DNA of 23,682 nucleotides from a virus: positions 1 to 23,682 of the IMG/VR virus record IMGVR_UViG_3300017917_002270; one strand, written 5' to 3'. The position numbers were made by a program, and so were the translations under genes. Under the pieces are notes generated by a model, which ran no database searches, was not told the origin of the DNA, and worked only from the letters and a program-made list of their open reading frames with translations. Of the stretch, positions 6,955-14,330 are shown one piece after another; position 1 is the stretch's first letter, and each line of letters begins with the position of its first letter.

Positions 6955-8841
6955 TTATTTCTCTATTAATGAAATTGCCGTTGAAACTTTATTTAATGCG
7001 GATAATCCTAAAATATCAAATTTAACAATACCATATGGCTCTAAATCTTCCAATTCTAAACCACAACTTAGGTGTGAACTACGCTTATCGTATACCATTG
7101 GACAATATTCAAATAAGTCTTGACTGGAAATAACTAATCCAGAAGCGTGTTTACCAATAGAACGAGCAGTTCCTTCCAATCGCATAGCTTGAGCAAATAT
7201 ATGTCCATATTTGCCCGTAATCTTTCCGTCCTGTAATTCTACCCATTCCTTTAGTTCTTTTGCGTGATTCTGAAGTGCCCATAGTATTATAGAGGGTTGC
7301 TCTCCAGATTCTTTCATGCTCTGAAGTTCATCTGCGATTTTAGCTTCGTCAGGAATCCAGTCGGTAATTCTGTTAACTTCATCGTATGTTGCGGTATCAT
7401 AGATACGGAAAACGTCTTTAACAACTCCACGACCCATCATACGACCAATTGTACAGATATTTGCCACACAATTTTCGCCGTATCTGGAACGTATATAATC
7501 TATGACTTCATCTCGTCGAGTCGCCTCGAAATCCGTATCAATATCAGGATATTGAATATGTCCAGGTGAATTACGTCCAGCATTATAAAATCGCTCAAAA
7601 ATCAAATTATTTTCAATTGGATTAACTTGCGTAATATCTAACAAATAGGATACTAGACAACCTGCAGCTGAACCGCGTCCAGGTCCAGTTAAAATACCCT
7701 TATTATTTGCCGCCTTAACATAATCATTTACGATAAGGAAATAGTCTGACAAATTTGCGTCTTCAATAACTTTGAGTTCGCCGTTAATTCGGTCCACATA
7801 TTTTTGTTGTTCTTCTTTACTAATCACAGATGCTATTTTATTACGCCATCCATCTCGACACTTTTGTCTCAATTCTTGCACAGAATTATTAGATATAGAA
7901 GGTAATTTTGGTTTATTTAAAATGCTATAATTTTCACATCGGCTAGCAATTTCGAGCGAACTATCAAGTTCTTCCTTAGTATGCCATTTTTGCATTTCTT
8001 CCTGTGAAGGAATATAATACTGACTTGATTTAAAAAATCCATCTAAACCAAATTCTTCACCTGAATTTAATTGACTCTGAACCTTCTTTAGAGTTGTTTT
8101 TAAACTAATACATAGAAGTGCTCGTTGGTCTCTTGCATCCTCTTTTTTAGCATAATGTGAATCTGCCGTTGCTACACAAGGAATACCCATCTTTTTTGAT
8201 AAGTATCTAAGTCCTTGTGCCAAAACAACTTGTGCTGGCATATTAACTTGGTCAAATAATTGAACTTCCAGAAAGAAGTTATCCTTAAAAATTGAACGAT
8301 ATTTATCTGCCAAATTAGATGCTGCTTGTACCCAATCTGGTCGGATAAAACCTTTTACATCTTCAACAGTTTCTGCACCGTAAGCATTTAAATCGGAAAA
8401 AAATATGTTGGCCATTTGCGAACCTGGATGACCAGAGAAGCAGAGCAAACCTTCTGAATATTTCGCAAGCATATCAAAATCAATGCGCGGCTTATAATAG
8501 AATTTAGTATTTGCTGCATTATTAAGTCGCACTAAGTTGGTCCATCCGACTGGATTTGTTGCCAACACAACCAAGTGGGCTAGTTTGCGGTTTTGTGGGT
8601 CTTTTACTTCAGCATTATCGCAAATGTAAAATTCGTTAGCAAAAATAGGTTTTAATTCTCTTTTTTTACATTCCTTTTCTAGTTTAACTGTTGATAGTAA
8701 ATTACCATGTTCTGATAATGTGCAGGTTGTATAACCTAATTCTTTACACCTTTTCACCATATTACTAGCTGAACTAGCACCATCAAGCAACGACCCATCA
8801 GAACTATGGGCGTGATGTGGTAACCAAATTGGACTATTCAT
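6955..8841 (-). CDS. dnaE: DNA polymerase III alpha subunit, N-terminal half (PHP, palm, thumb)
   Basis: A 628-residue chain covering the PHP and palm/thumb domains of a C-family replicase. PHP-type metal ligands are visible: H10 and H12, H45 (LSEHGN), E70, H89 (LAHL), H138 (SGHPG), E192, and D227 with H229 (ADSHY). The palm has GPGRGSAAG (386-394), PDIDTDF with D433 and D435, and the third catalytic aspartate D609 in IVKFDILGL. These match E. coli D401, D403 and D555. The chain ends 19 residues after D609, with no intein-like sequence. The fingers and C-terminal domains are encoded separately at 2110-3714. The ATG overlaps the upstream TGA (ATGA). The intact PHP ligands suggest a metal-loaded, possibly exonucleolytic PHP domain. 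Confidence 0.95.
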   Translation of the reverse strand: MNSPIWLPHHAHSSDGSLLDGASSASNMVKRCKELGYTTCTLSEHGNLLSTVKLEKECKKRELKPIFANEFYICDNAEVKDPQNRKLAHLVVLATNPVGWTNLVRLNNAANTKFYYKPRIDFDMLAKYSEGLLCFSGHPGSQMANIFFSDLNAYGAETVEDVKGFIRPDWVQAASNLADKYRSIFKDNFFLEVQLFDQVNMPAQVVLAQGLRYLSKKMGIPCVATADSHYAKKEDARDQRALLCISLKTTLKKVQSQLNSGEEFGLDGFFKSSQYYIPSQEEMQKWHTKEELDSSLEIASRCENYSILNKPKLPSISNNSVQELRQKCRDGWRNKIASVISKEEQQKYVDRINGELKVIEDANLSDYFLIVNDYVKAANNKGILTGPGRGSAAGCLVSYLLDITQVNPIENNLIFERFYNAGRNSPGHIQYPDIDTDFEATRRDEVIDYIRSRYGENCVANICTIGRMMGRGVVKDVFRIYDTATYDEVNRITDWIPDEAKIADELQSMKESGEQPSIILWALQNHAKELKEWVELQDGKITGKYGHIFAQAMRLEGTARSIGKHASGLVISSQDLFEYCPMVYDKRSSHLSCGLELEDLEPYGIVKFDILGLSALNKVSTAISLIEK

Positions 8842-9287
8842 TTTTCAACGCCAACTAAATTATAAAAATTATTATATTTATAAACTACAATATGACTAGA
8901 ATTTTGAATATAATAATCTATATGTTTTATAGCATCATTTGAATTTATAAAAATAGGTACATAAATATACTCTCCCTCAACAAATTTTTGTGATATTAAT
9001 TTATTTTTTATTGTTTGAATTATATCATTTATATTTGTAGGATGTTTAATCCATAACGTATTTTTATCCATACCTAAATTAATATTATTTTTATATTTTA
9101 ATAAATTAATTTTATTGCATTCAATTAATGTAATATTATTATATATTTGATTCTCTATCAAGTAATTAATATGTTCTTCAACCTTACAAACTTTTCTACC
9201 TGTTGCCGCTAAAATTGATGGCGTAACAAGTAAAGTCGGAATCATTTTTGAAAATTCGCGTCTAGTTAGCATAATTCTATTTTTCAT
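8838..9287 (-). CDS. hypothetical protein with twin-arginine-like leader, about 149 aa
   Basis: An unrecognised protein. Its N-terminus reads MLTRREFSKMIPTLLVTPSI, which resembles a Tat signal (S/T-R-R-x-F-x-K, then a moderately hydrophobic stretch up to about residue 25). The remaining 120 residues are extremely rich in Asn, Ile and Tyr, with alternating strands and helices. I chose the ATG at 9285-9287; an ATG at 9270-9272 would give the same protein starting at MLTRREF, and a TTG lies at 9293. The gene overlaps its upstream neighbour and ends in ATGA with the polymerase N-half. Export through Tat is inference. The coding sequence is more AT-rich than the polymerase gene beside it. Confidence 0.55.
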   Translation of the reverse strand: MKNRIMLTRREFSKMIPTLLVTPSILAATGRKVCKVEEHINYLIENQIYNNITLIECNKINLLKYKNNINLGMDKNTLWIKHPTNINDIIQTIKNKLISQKFVEGEYIYVPIFINSNDAIKHIDYYIQNSSHIVVYKYNNFYNLVGVEK

Positions 9288-9633
9288 TCTCAATTAATTT
9301 GTTTAACTGGTCTATTTCTGGTTGCATTGCATTTGGTGCATAAACACCCTTACATAATATATAAGCTATTGCTTCTATAAAGCCATTTCTAAAACCATTT
9401 ATTATACCATAATTATCACTAACAACTATAATATTATTATCTATTGAATCTTTATTGTGTAATAAATTAACATTATTTGTTTTAAACGCTGGTGGTGTTA
9501 ATGCAGGTGGTAATATTTCTATATCAACTGTAGCTTCTTGTATATTAGAAGCATCTATTGATATAAACTCCTTATTATTCTCTATTTTTTTATTTTTAAA
9601 GATTCTAAAGTGATATAATGTAATTGTATTCAT
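9277..9633 (-). CDS. hypothetical protein, 118 aa
   Basis: A 118-residue protein that I do not recognise. It has a strand-rich first part (TITLYHFRIF, EFISIDASNIQEATVDIEIL), a proline-rich turn PPALTPPAF, and a more helical C-terminus with GFRNGFIEAIAYIL. There is no signal peptide or cysteine pair. It ends with TAG, which supports TAG being a real stop in this genome. Its end overlaps the start of the Tat-leader gene, and it begins four bases after the membrane protein upstream. Confidence 0.5.
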   Translation of the reverse strand: MNTITLYHFRIFKNKKIENNKEFISIDASNIQEATVDIEILPPALTPPAFKTNNVNLLHNKDSIDNNIIVVSDNYGIINGFRNGFIEAIAYILCKGVYAPNAMQPEIDQLNKLIENEK

Positions 9634-9637
9634 ATTC

Positions 9638-9994
9638 TTATCGTTCTAATTGTTCAATATTAACTCGCTTATTTAAGCAAACATCACCGTCTTCATCTGC
9701 AAAAAGTGTATAATAATCATTTATAAACCCGCATCTACCATTATCATAAGCATAACAACGTTGACCATCACTAAATTCAATTATCCATTTATTGTTACGT
9801 GCATGGATTATTTGACCAATATAATTGCGCTCTGCAAGAAATTTATTGGTATTTGCTTTTTTTATTTGATGTGGTAATACAATACCAAAATACATCGTAG
9901 ATGACATAAATATCACCCCAATTGATAATATAAATGGAAATGAGTAACGTTTCCACGCTTTTTTGCAATTATTTAACAACGTGTTTAAAATCAT
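9638..9994 (-). CDS. single-pass membrane protein with small beta domain, about 118 aa
   Basis: A protein with one hydrophobic segment (about residues 20-40, FPFILSIGVIFMSSTMYFGI) preceded by basic residues. A compact beta-like domain containing YIGQIIHARNNKWIIEFSDG and a Cys-containing turn follows. By the positive-inside pattern the small domain should face the periplasm or outside. I chose the ATG at 9992-9994, which sits just after the upstream TGA and behind GGTGA; the frame is also open to an ATG at 10025-10027. The same anchor plus beta-domain plan recurs at 10304-10609 and 14290-14736. The function is unknown; such proteins could act in superinfection exclusion or envelope modification. 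Confidence 0.55.
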   Translation of the reverse strand: MILNTLLNNCKKAWKRYSFPFILSIGVIFMSSTMYFGIVLPHQIKKANTNKFLAERNYIGQIIHARNNKWIIEFSDGQRCYAYDNGRCGFINDYYTLFADEDGDVCLNKRVNIEQLER

Positions 9995-9998
9995 AAAA

Positions 9999-10340
9999 TC
10001 ACCAAGATACCAAAAAGAAACTATCATCTATATAATATGGTCGTTTTGCTATTTGTAGTTCAGAAACTGTATAACCATCTTGCGATAAAACATTTTTCAT
10101 TTTATTATAAAATTTTTCACGAACTCTACATCGAAACCATATTGTACATTCTGTGTCACCTCGATATGCTGCGTCTTTTATAGTTTGATAACATTGGTCT
10201 AATGTAAATTCAAAATCACTTTGTTCTATTTTAGAGTAATAATCTTTATTTTCTTCAGCTAATCGTCTTGCTTCATTAGCGGTAAGTTTAACTGGATTCT
10301 CAATTACAGTTTTTCTTTTAAAGCAATCATTCCAAAACAT
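9999..10340 (-). CDS. hypothetical protein with helix-Gly-strand-helix module ending in W, 113 aa
   Basis: A soluble 113-residue protein. From about residue 45 to the end it has a pattern of an amphipathic helix (QCYQTIKDAAYRGD), a strand (ECTIWFRC), a second helix (MKNVLSQDGYTVSEL) and a final strand ending LVSW. The same order (helix, Gly, strand, helix, GF/YxV, terminal xxW) is seen at the C-terminus of the protein at 13196-13618 and partly in that at 13782-14330. The molecular role is unknown. Its ATG lies 37 bases inside the preceding gene. Confidence 0.55.
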   Translation of the reverse strand: MFWNDCFKRKTVIENPVKLTANEARRLAEENKDYYSKIEQSDFEFTLDQCYQTIKDAAYRGDTECTIWFRCRVREKFYNKMKNVLSQDGYTVSELQIAKRPYYIDDSFFLVSW

Positions 10341-10609
10341 AATGTATCCTTTACAATATAATCCTCATCAATTTGTGGTTTAATCTCTCCACAAAATACT
10401 TCCATTCGTGTGTCATCTGGAAAACGAACAACCGCGCGATAGGGATAAATGTATGAATCATCTATCCAGGAATCTATCACGCGGCAGTATAAACCATGTT
10501 CAGCAATAAAATAGCGAGCTATTCGTCTACCATTATTTGCATGTACTCTGACCACGAATGGAATTAATAACACTATAAATGTTATAAATCCCAATACGTG
10601 TTTATTCAT
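10304..10609 (-). CDS. small exported or anchored protein, 101 aa
   Basis: A 101-residue protein starting with a clear signal peptide or anchor: MNKH, a hydrophobic core GFITFIVLLIPFVV, then VHA followed by NN, which would fit a signal peptidase I site. The mature part, about 75 residues, is beta-rich (YRAVVRFPDDTRMEVFCGE) with three cysteines that could form a disulfide outside the cytoplasm. It overlaps the beta-propeller gene stop in TAATG and runs into the next small gene by 37 bases. The layout resembles the other anchored beta-domain proteins of this island. Confidence 0.6.
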   Translation of the reverse strand: MNKHVLGFITFIVLLIPFVVRVHANNGRRIARYFIAEHGLYCRVIDSWIDDSYIYPYRAVVRFPDDTRMEVFCGEIKPQIDEDYIVKDTLCFGMIALKEKL

Positions 10610-12144
10610 TAAGTAATCCTTATTAAAAGTTGTTCATGACCTTTAATTGTTGTAACATATGCACCATTGACTACAGTTTGTGTTTTATGAGCTTCACCAG
10701 TAGTAACTAATACATATAGAGAATCATTATCAATACAAACTTCATCAATTAAGTTATATGTTGTATAAATACTTTTTTCACAAATTTTTTGTTCCCAATG
10801 TTTCTTGCTACCTGTAAGAAGTTCAAATCTATCTACACATAGTATACTTTCATCTTTTAAATAGCAGAAATATGTATACTTATTATCAGAAACTATATGA
10901 TTAAGATTCTGACGAGGGTCAAATGCTCTAAAATTATATTCATGTGGAATTGAACCTACTGGATATACCTGTTTCCATAATTCAGCACCAGTATCTAGAT
11001 TAATAGCTGATATTAAATTACCTTTCACAGCATTATATGTATATAATACCATAATATTATTAGATACACTAATTTTAGATATCCAATTATATGCTGTTTC
11101 AGGACTATGATTAGTTTGAATTTCTCTTACTAATTGTCCAGTTTTTTTATTGACAATCAATATTACCATTGTTTTTCTTGTGTCTGCCGCCTGTTTCATA
11201 GGCGGAAGTTTTGGATGAGCTAAACAATACACAAAGTTTTCATCCATACATATTGGAGTTTCATAATAATTAGCATCCTGACTAAATCGAATAACATAAT
11301 TAATATTATGATATGTCCACTCAACAACTGGTTTTGATTGTCCTGCAACAGAAATAATGGATGTTAATTGAATACCATCAGCTTTATCTAATCCTGAATA
11401 TACCATTACTCCATTACGACCAACATAGGTTTTTTCAGCATTATTAATTGTAAAATCTAAGGATGGTGTAATTAATACATGTCGAGTTGCATCAGAAACA
11501 TAGGTTGGGTTATTTTTAAGAGAATATATTGCTGGAGCAATACCTAAATTTGATTTATTATCTACACTTACAGCACCTTTTCTCCAAAAATATAATCCAT
11601 CTCGGAAATTATAATGACCGGGACGGGGTGTTATCATTATGGGGTTTCCATCAGCAATTCCAAAATATGAAGACGCATTGTTATCACGATTACGAATATA
11701 TTGTAATAAATTATTACCACTATATTCAACCCAATCATAAGAATATCCATCTCCAGTAGATGAAACTAGAATTCCATCTTCCTCATTCCAATATATAGTA
11801 AATCTACCAGCACTTACATCATGCCCTTGTAATGCCCAACTAAAATTAAATAACGACATAGATGCTCTAGTTGCATTGGGCGCTGGAAGCGTCTTTTCTA
11901 CATTTAAATCAGCATCACAGATAAAAATTTGATTTGTTTTATCTGGAGCGGCACCTAAAAATGCAATTTTATTATGTCGAATTGCAATATTGCGATTACG
12001 CATAGTTCCATACCACTTGCCTTTTACTGTAACTTTTAGAAGTGGATTAAGTGGAATATTAAATATTTTAGTGTTCCATTGTAAGTCTAATATACAATCT
12101 GTATATTTTAAATTATCACCATTTCCATATGGACCGATTTTCAT
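10609..12144 (-). CDS. PQQ-like beta-propeller-type protein, 511 aa
   Basis: A 511-residue, strongly beta-rich protein with no signal peptide or membrane segment. The second half has repeated blade-like units of strand-loop-strand with TG turns, for example VNKKTGQLVREIQ, INLDTGAELWKQ and ELLTGSKKHWEQ. These resemble the xxTGxxxW motif of PQQ-type propellers. The first half has other strand pairs (RNIAIRHNKIAFLGA, GDGYSYDWVEY). I infer a propeller of several blades, used for binding rather than enzymatic oxidation. It could be a virion or host-surface-binding protein placed unusually among replication genes. The start is strongly supported by GAGGT six bases before the ATG. The family call is by eye, and a tail-associated protein is an alternative. 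Confidence 0.6.
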   Translation of the reverse strand: MKIGPYGNGDNLKYTDCILDLQWNTKIFNIPLNPLLKVTVKGKWYGTMRNRNIAIRHNKIAFLGAAPDKTNQIFICDADLNVEKTLPAPNATRASMSLFNFSWALQGHDVSAGRFTIYWNEEDGILVSSTGDGYSYDWVEYSGNNLLQYIRNRDNNASSYFGIADGNPIMITPRPGHYNFRDGLYFWRKGAVSVDNKSNLGIAPAIYSLKNNPTYVSDATRHVLITPSLDFTINNAEKTYVGRNGVMVYSGLDKADGIQLTSIISVAGQSKPVVEWTYHNINYVIRFSQDANYYETPICMDENFVYCLAHPKLPPMKQAADTRKTMVILIVNKKTGQLVREIQTNHSPETAYNWISKISVSNNIMVLYTYNAVKGNLISAINLDTGAELWKQVYPVGSIPHEYNFRAFDPRQNLNHIVSDNKYTYFCYLKDESILCVDRFELLTGSKKHWEQKICEKSIYTTYNLIDEVCIDNDSLYVLVTTGEAHKTQTVVNGAYVTTIKGHEQLLIRIT

Positions 12145-12157
12145 GTTATTACCTCAC

Positions 12158-12472
12158 TTAATAGTTTATAAATCTAATGATTAAATTTTTGATTTTTTGA
12201 ATAATGCTATTTACAAATAAATCAATTTTAAATACATACTTATGAATATTATACCATTTATTGTAAGTGGATGTAAATTCTACAAGTTCACCAAGAATTG
12301 TTCCGCTATCATTTTTAACAGATGTTGGAATTCCATAATTGGATTCCAGCTTTAACAATAATTCTTTACTTAATTTTTCTGATTCACTATGAAATTTATA
12401 GACATACACATAATTACTTTGATAAAGTATTACGGTTGTCGTAAAAGGTGAATTTTGGAGTTGTTCTTCCAT
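12158..12472 (-). CDS. hypothetical protein, 104 aa
   Basis: An unrecognised protein with a strand-rich start (TTTVILYQSNYVYVYKF), a central helix (SEKLSKELLLKLESNYGI) and a hydrophobic, basic C-terminal stretch (VNSIIQKIKNLIIRFINY) that may lie along the membrane. I chose the ATG at 12470-12472 because GGGAG lies nine bases upstream, although this makes it overlap the glycosyltransferase by 59 bases. A later GTG would remove most of the overlap. It ends 13 bases before the propeller gene. Confidence 0.5.
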   Translation of the reverse strand: MEEQLQNSPFTTTVILYQSNYVYVYKFHSESEKLSKELLLKLESNYGIPTSVKNDSGTILGELVEFTSTYNKWYNIHKYVFKIDLFVNSIIQKIKNLIIRFINY

Positions 12473-13148
12473 TCCAATTTGCTCCCATAGTCTTATCTGG
12501 TAATTGAGTCTCAAGGTGAATTGCAAAAATTTCGGGTATTAATACTCTTTTTTCTCTTGGAAATTTAAGCGTAAATTGAACATCAGTGCGTGCTGCACCA
12601 GTATGCTCAGTTGGATACTCTAATTTTTGTTTACCCTGATTCCACATCTGGAAATACCCTATAGGTAGCCAGCCGCCATATCCCTGATTTGCTAATCGTA
12701 CACCCATAGGGAACGGTGATGGATGTACAAATATACTATTTTCATATTGAGGTTTTGGTTCAGCCAAATATTTTATCCATTCCTCAAATGACTTACACAT
12801 TAAACGGTCTACTGAATATAAACAGCTTGTATCTAATTTTAGAGTGTTGATAAAGTTGCGAAAATGAGTAGGTAGACAGATATCTGCATCTATATGAATC
12901 ACCCAATCATTGTATTTTAGATGAGATAATCCCTCATTTATCATTTTTCCTTTGTTAAAGACACCATCTTCATGACATTTATCTGTTTTGATACAATTAA
13001 CGTGATATTGCTCACATACGCGATGGGTATCTATGTCGTCGCAATCTGAGACAACTATAATATTGTCAAATTGACTTCGGTTAAATAGAATAGACCATGC
13101 TAAAAAATCAGCGTAATCCACACAAACTATTACAGCTTCGAGTCTCAC
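12414..13148 (-). CDS. GT-A glycosyltransferase, family 2-like
   Basis: A 244-residue nucleotide-sugar glycosyltransferase. It opens with a Rossmann-like strand (LEAVIVCVDYADFLAW), followed by NIIVVSDCDD and VFNKGKMINEGL. The DxD metal and donor site is in WVIHIDADICLP (D87 and D89). A downstream segment, RLANQGYGGWLPIGYFQMW, and an H-x-E late motif (IFAIHLE) complete the pattern. Similar short GT-A enzymes are known from tailed phages; acceptors are mostly unknown. The start is a GTG with a textbook AGGAG six bases upstream, in one of the few intergenic gaps, where a separate promoter is visible. This suggests regulation partly independent of the upstream operon. Confidence 0.8.
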   Translation of the reverse strand: MRLEAVIVCVDYADFLAWSILFNRSQFDNIIVVSDCDDIDTHRVCEQYHVNCIKTDKCHEDGVFNKGKMINEGLSHLKYNDWVIHIDADICLPTHFRNFINTLKLDTSCLYSVDRLMCKSFEEWIKYLAEPKPQYENSIFVHPSPFPMGVRLANQGYGGWLPIGYFQMWNQGKQKLEYPTEHTGAARTDVQFTLKFPREKRVLIPEIFAIHLETQLPDKTMGANWNGRTTPKFTFYDNRNTLSK

Positions 13149-13164
13149 CTAATACTCCTATAAA

Positions 13165-13186
13165 AATCCTAAATTTCCATAGGATT
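13165..13186 (-). terminator. weak stem-loop with T-run, possible attenuating terminator
   Basis: On the minus strand AATCCTA and TAGGATT form a 7-bp inverted repeat around an 8-base loop, followed by a run of T. The stem has only two G-C pairs, so termination would be inefficient. It overlaps the -10 box of the candidate promoter, so only read-through transcripts would contain the whole hairpin. It could lower read-through from upstream, or be chance in AT-rich DNA. Confidence 0.25.
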
Positions 13187-13213
13187 ATACACCTTTTACC
13201 AAGTAATTTGCAA
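13184..13213 (-). promoter_or_regulatory. candidate sigma70-like promoter for the glycosyltransferase gene
   Basis: Read on the minus strand, TTGCAA (13208-13213) is followed after 18 bases by a perfect TATAAT (13184-13189). A start site near 13177 would give a leader of about 30 bases to the GTG at 13148. The -35 matches four of six consensus bases and overlaps the last codons of the upstream gene. It lies in the longest gene-free gap of the window, and the perfect -10 in such a gap makes it better than chance, though AT-rich DNA often yields such boxes. Confidence 0.5.
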
Positions 13214-13618
13214 ATAGTTACCTACAACATAACCATCATATGATATATAACGACGACGCACTGTAAATCCGTTATTTTTTAATTTTTTAATAACCAATTT
13301 TTCAATATCTGAATTAATTTTTTCTTTAAAATTAAACCAATCTTGCCCTACTTCTACACATTTGGTTATTTCATTTGTGATATGATTATATATTTTAACC
13401 GATTCTTCTTCTTGTTTTATTTTAGTTTGTTCTCTTAATGTTAATATATGCTCTGGTATTTCTGGAGGTGGTTTTGGCTTTGTTTTATCTGCAATATATT
13501 GAAACAAATGATGTATAATAGGAATGCCTTCCATTTTAGATAGAATTGCAAATAATATAGTAAATATACCTACTAATAATATACAACTCATAATTAATGT
13601 ATTTAATATACTTAACAT
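13196..13618 (-). CDS. membrane-anchored protein with terminal helix-strand module, 140 aa
   Basis: The N-terminus carries a hydrophobic segment (about residues 8-27, LIMSCILLVGIFTILFAILS). A proline-rich linker (TKPKPPPEIPEH), a charged helix, and a C-terminal module of about 65 residues ending GNYLQITW follow. The module repeats the helix, VGQ turn, strand, helix, NNGFTV and final W pattern of the protein at 9999-10340. The module would be cytoplasmic or extracellular depending on topology, which I cannot settle. The start overlaps the upstream stop by one base (TAATG). The function is unknown. Confidence 0.55.
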   Translation of the reverse strand: MLSILNTLIMSCILLVGIFTILFAILSKMEGIPIIHHLFQYIADKTKPKPPPEIPEHILTLREQTKIKQEEESVKIYNHITNEITKCVEVGQDWFNFKEKINSDIEKLVIKKLKNNGFTVRRRYISYDGYVVGNYLQITW

Positions 13619-13797
13619 TATAATTCCTTCTTAAAATTTCCTAATTGTTCTATACTTTGAATTGCATCTTGACTTATAAATAAATCTTTTAAATCAGCTT
13701 GTGGTAATAGTGTTGGTTGTTGTCGTTGAAATTTAACTTGATATGGATATTGATATTCTTTTTCTAATTTAGAATATTCTTCTAAGTTATAAACCAC
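13618..13797 (-). CDS. small hypothetical protein, 59 aa
   Basis: A short, hydrophilic protein rich in Gln, Glu, Lys and Tyr (YNLEEYSKLEKEYQYPYQVK), without a membrane segment or metal motif. I chose a GTG at 13795-13797 because GGAG lies six bases before it; a TTG at 13809 is also in frame. It overlaps the end of the two-helix membrane protein by 16 bases and is coupled to the next gene by TAATG. No homologue comes to mind. Confidence 0.5.
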   Translation of the reverse strand: MVYNLEEYSKLEKEYQYPYQVKFQRQQPTLLPQADLKDLFISQDAIQSIEQLGNFKKEL

Positions 13798-14330
13798 TTT
13801 TTTCTCCAAGAAATATATAATATTCCACCAGTAAATATCAATCCTAAAGTTAAAAATGATAAGATAAGTGCGATAGCAAAAAATAATACATGTATAACTG
13901 AGTGTGATTCATGTGTAAAAGTTGCACCAGCTAAAATCAAACATATTAAAGGCATGAAAAGACTAGACAACCATATATTATATACTGTAAATCCATTTCC
14001 TTTTAATTTATTTCGAATTTTTTTATTTTCTGATAAAGTCAAATCTATATCATTACTAGACATCAAAAAATATCTACCATTCTTAACAGATGTAAAAATT
14101 TCATTTATAATTTTTTCATATCGTTGCTCAATAAGCTTGTTTCTCTCTTCTTGATATTTTTTATATCCTTCATCTGATTGTTGTTGAAGTTTTTCAATAA
14201 ACTCATTTTTAGGTTTTACTTTATCTCTTCGATAAAACATTGAATATGGATTATCGTCAATAAATTTATCTTCGCTTTTTAAGAAATCATCAATCTGTTT
14301 TAATGTTTCTTCTATTTCTGTTTGATTCAT
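13782..14330 (-). CDS. membrane protein with cytoplasmic helical domain, 182 aa
   Basis: Residues 1-120 are hydrophilic and helical, with a charged coiled-coil-like stretch (FIEKLQQQSDEGYKKYQEER). A region (INEIFTSVKNG to LKGNGFTVYNIW) follows that resembles the helix-strand-helix module of two neighbouring proteins. The C-terminus then has two hydrophobic segments, about 123-142 and 147-175, so it is likely a hairpin membrane anchor. The last residues SWRKKWFIT should be cytoplasmic. It ends in TAG. The start at 14328-14330 overlaps the upstream gene by 41 bases, and no strong ribosome site was seen. Confidence 0.55.
   Translation of the reverse strand: MNQTEIEETLKQIDDFLKSEDKFIDDNPYSMFYRRDKVKPKNEFIEKLQQQSDEGYKKYQEERNKLIEQRYEKIINEIFTSVKNGRYFLMSSNDIDLTLSENKKIRNKLKGNGFTVYNIWLSSLFMPLICLILAGATFTHESHSVIHVLFFAIALILSFLTLGLIFTGGILYISWRKKWFIT

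Noticed and set aside
1589-9633. Reassigned TAG stop codon, as in some very large phages
   Set aside because: TAG ends several genes (9277, 13782, 21672) exactly where overlapping neighbours begin, and no TAG interrupts conserved enzymes, so the standard bacterial code fits.
12414-12472. Programmed frameshift joining the glycosyltransferase to the next small gene
   Set aside because: The 59-base overlap has a good independent ribosome site for the small gene, and no slippery heptamer with downstream structure was seen.
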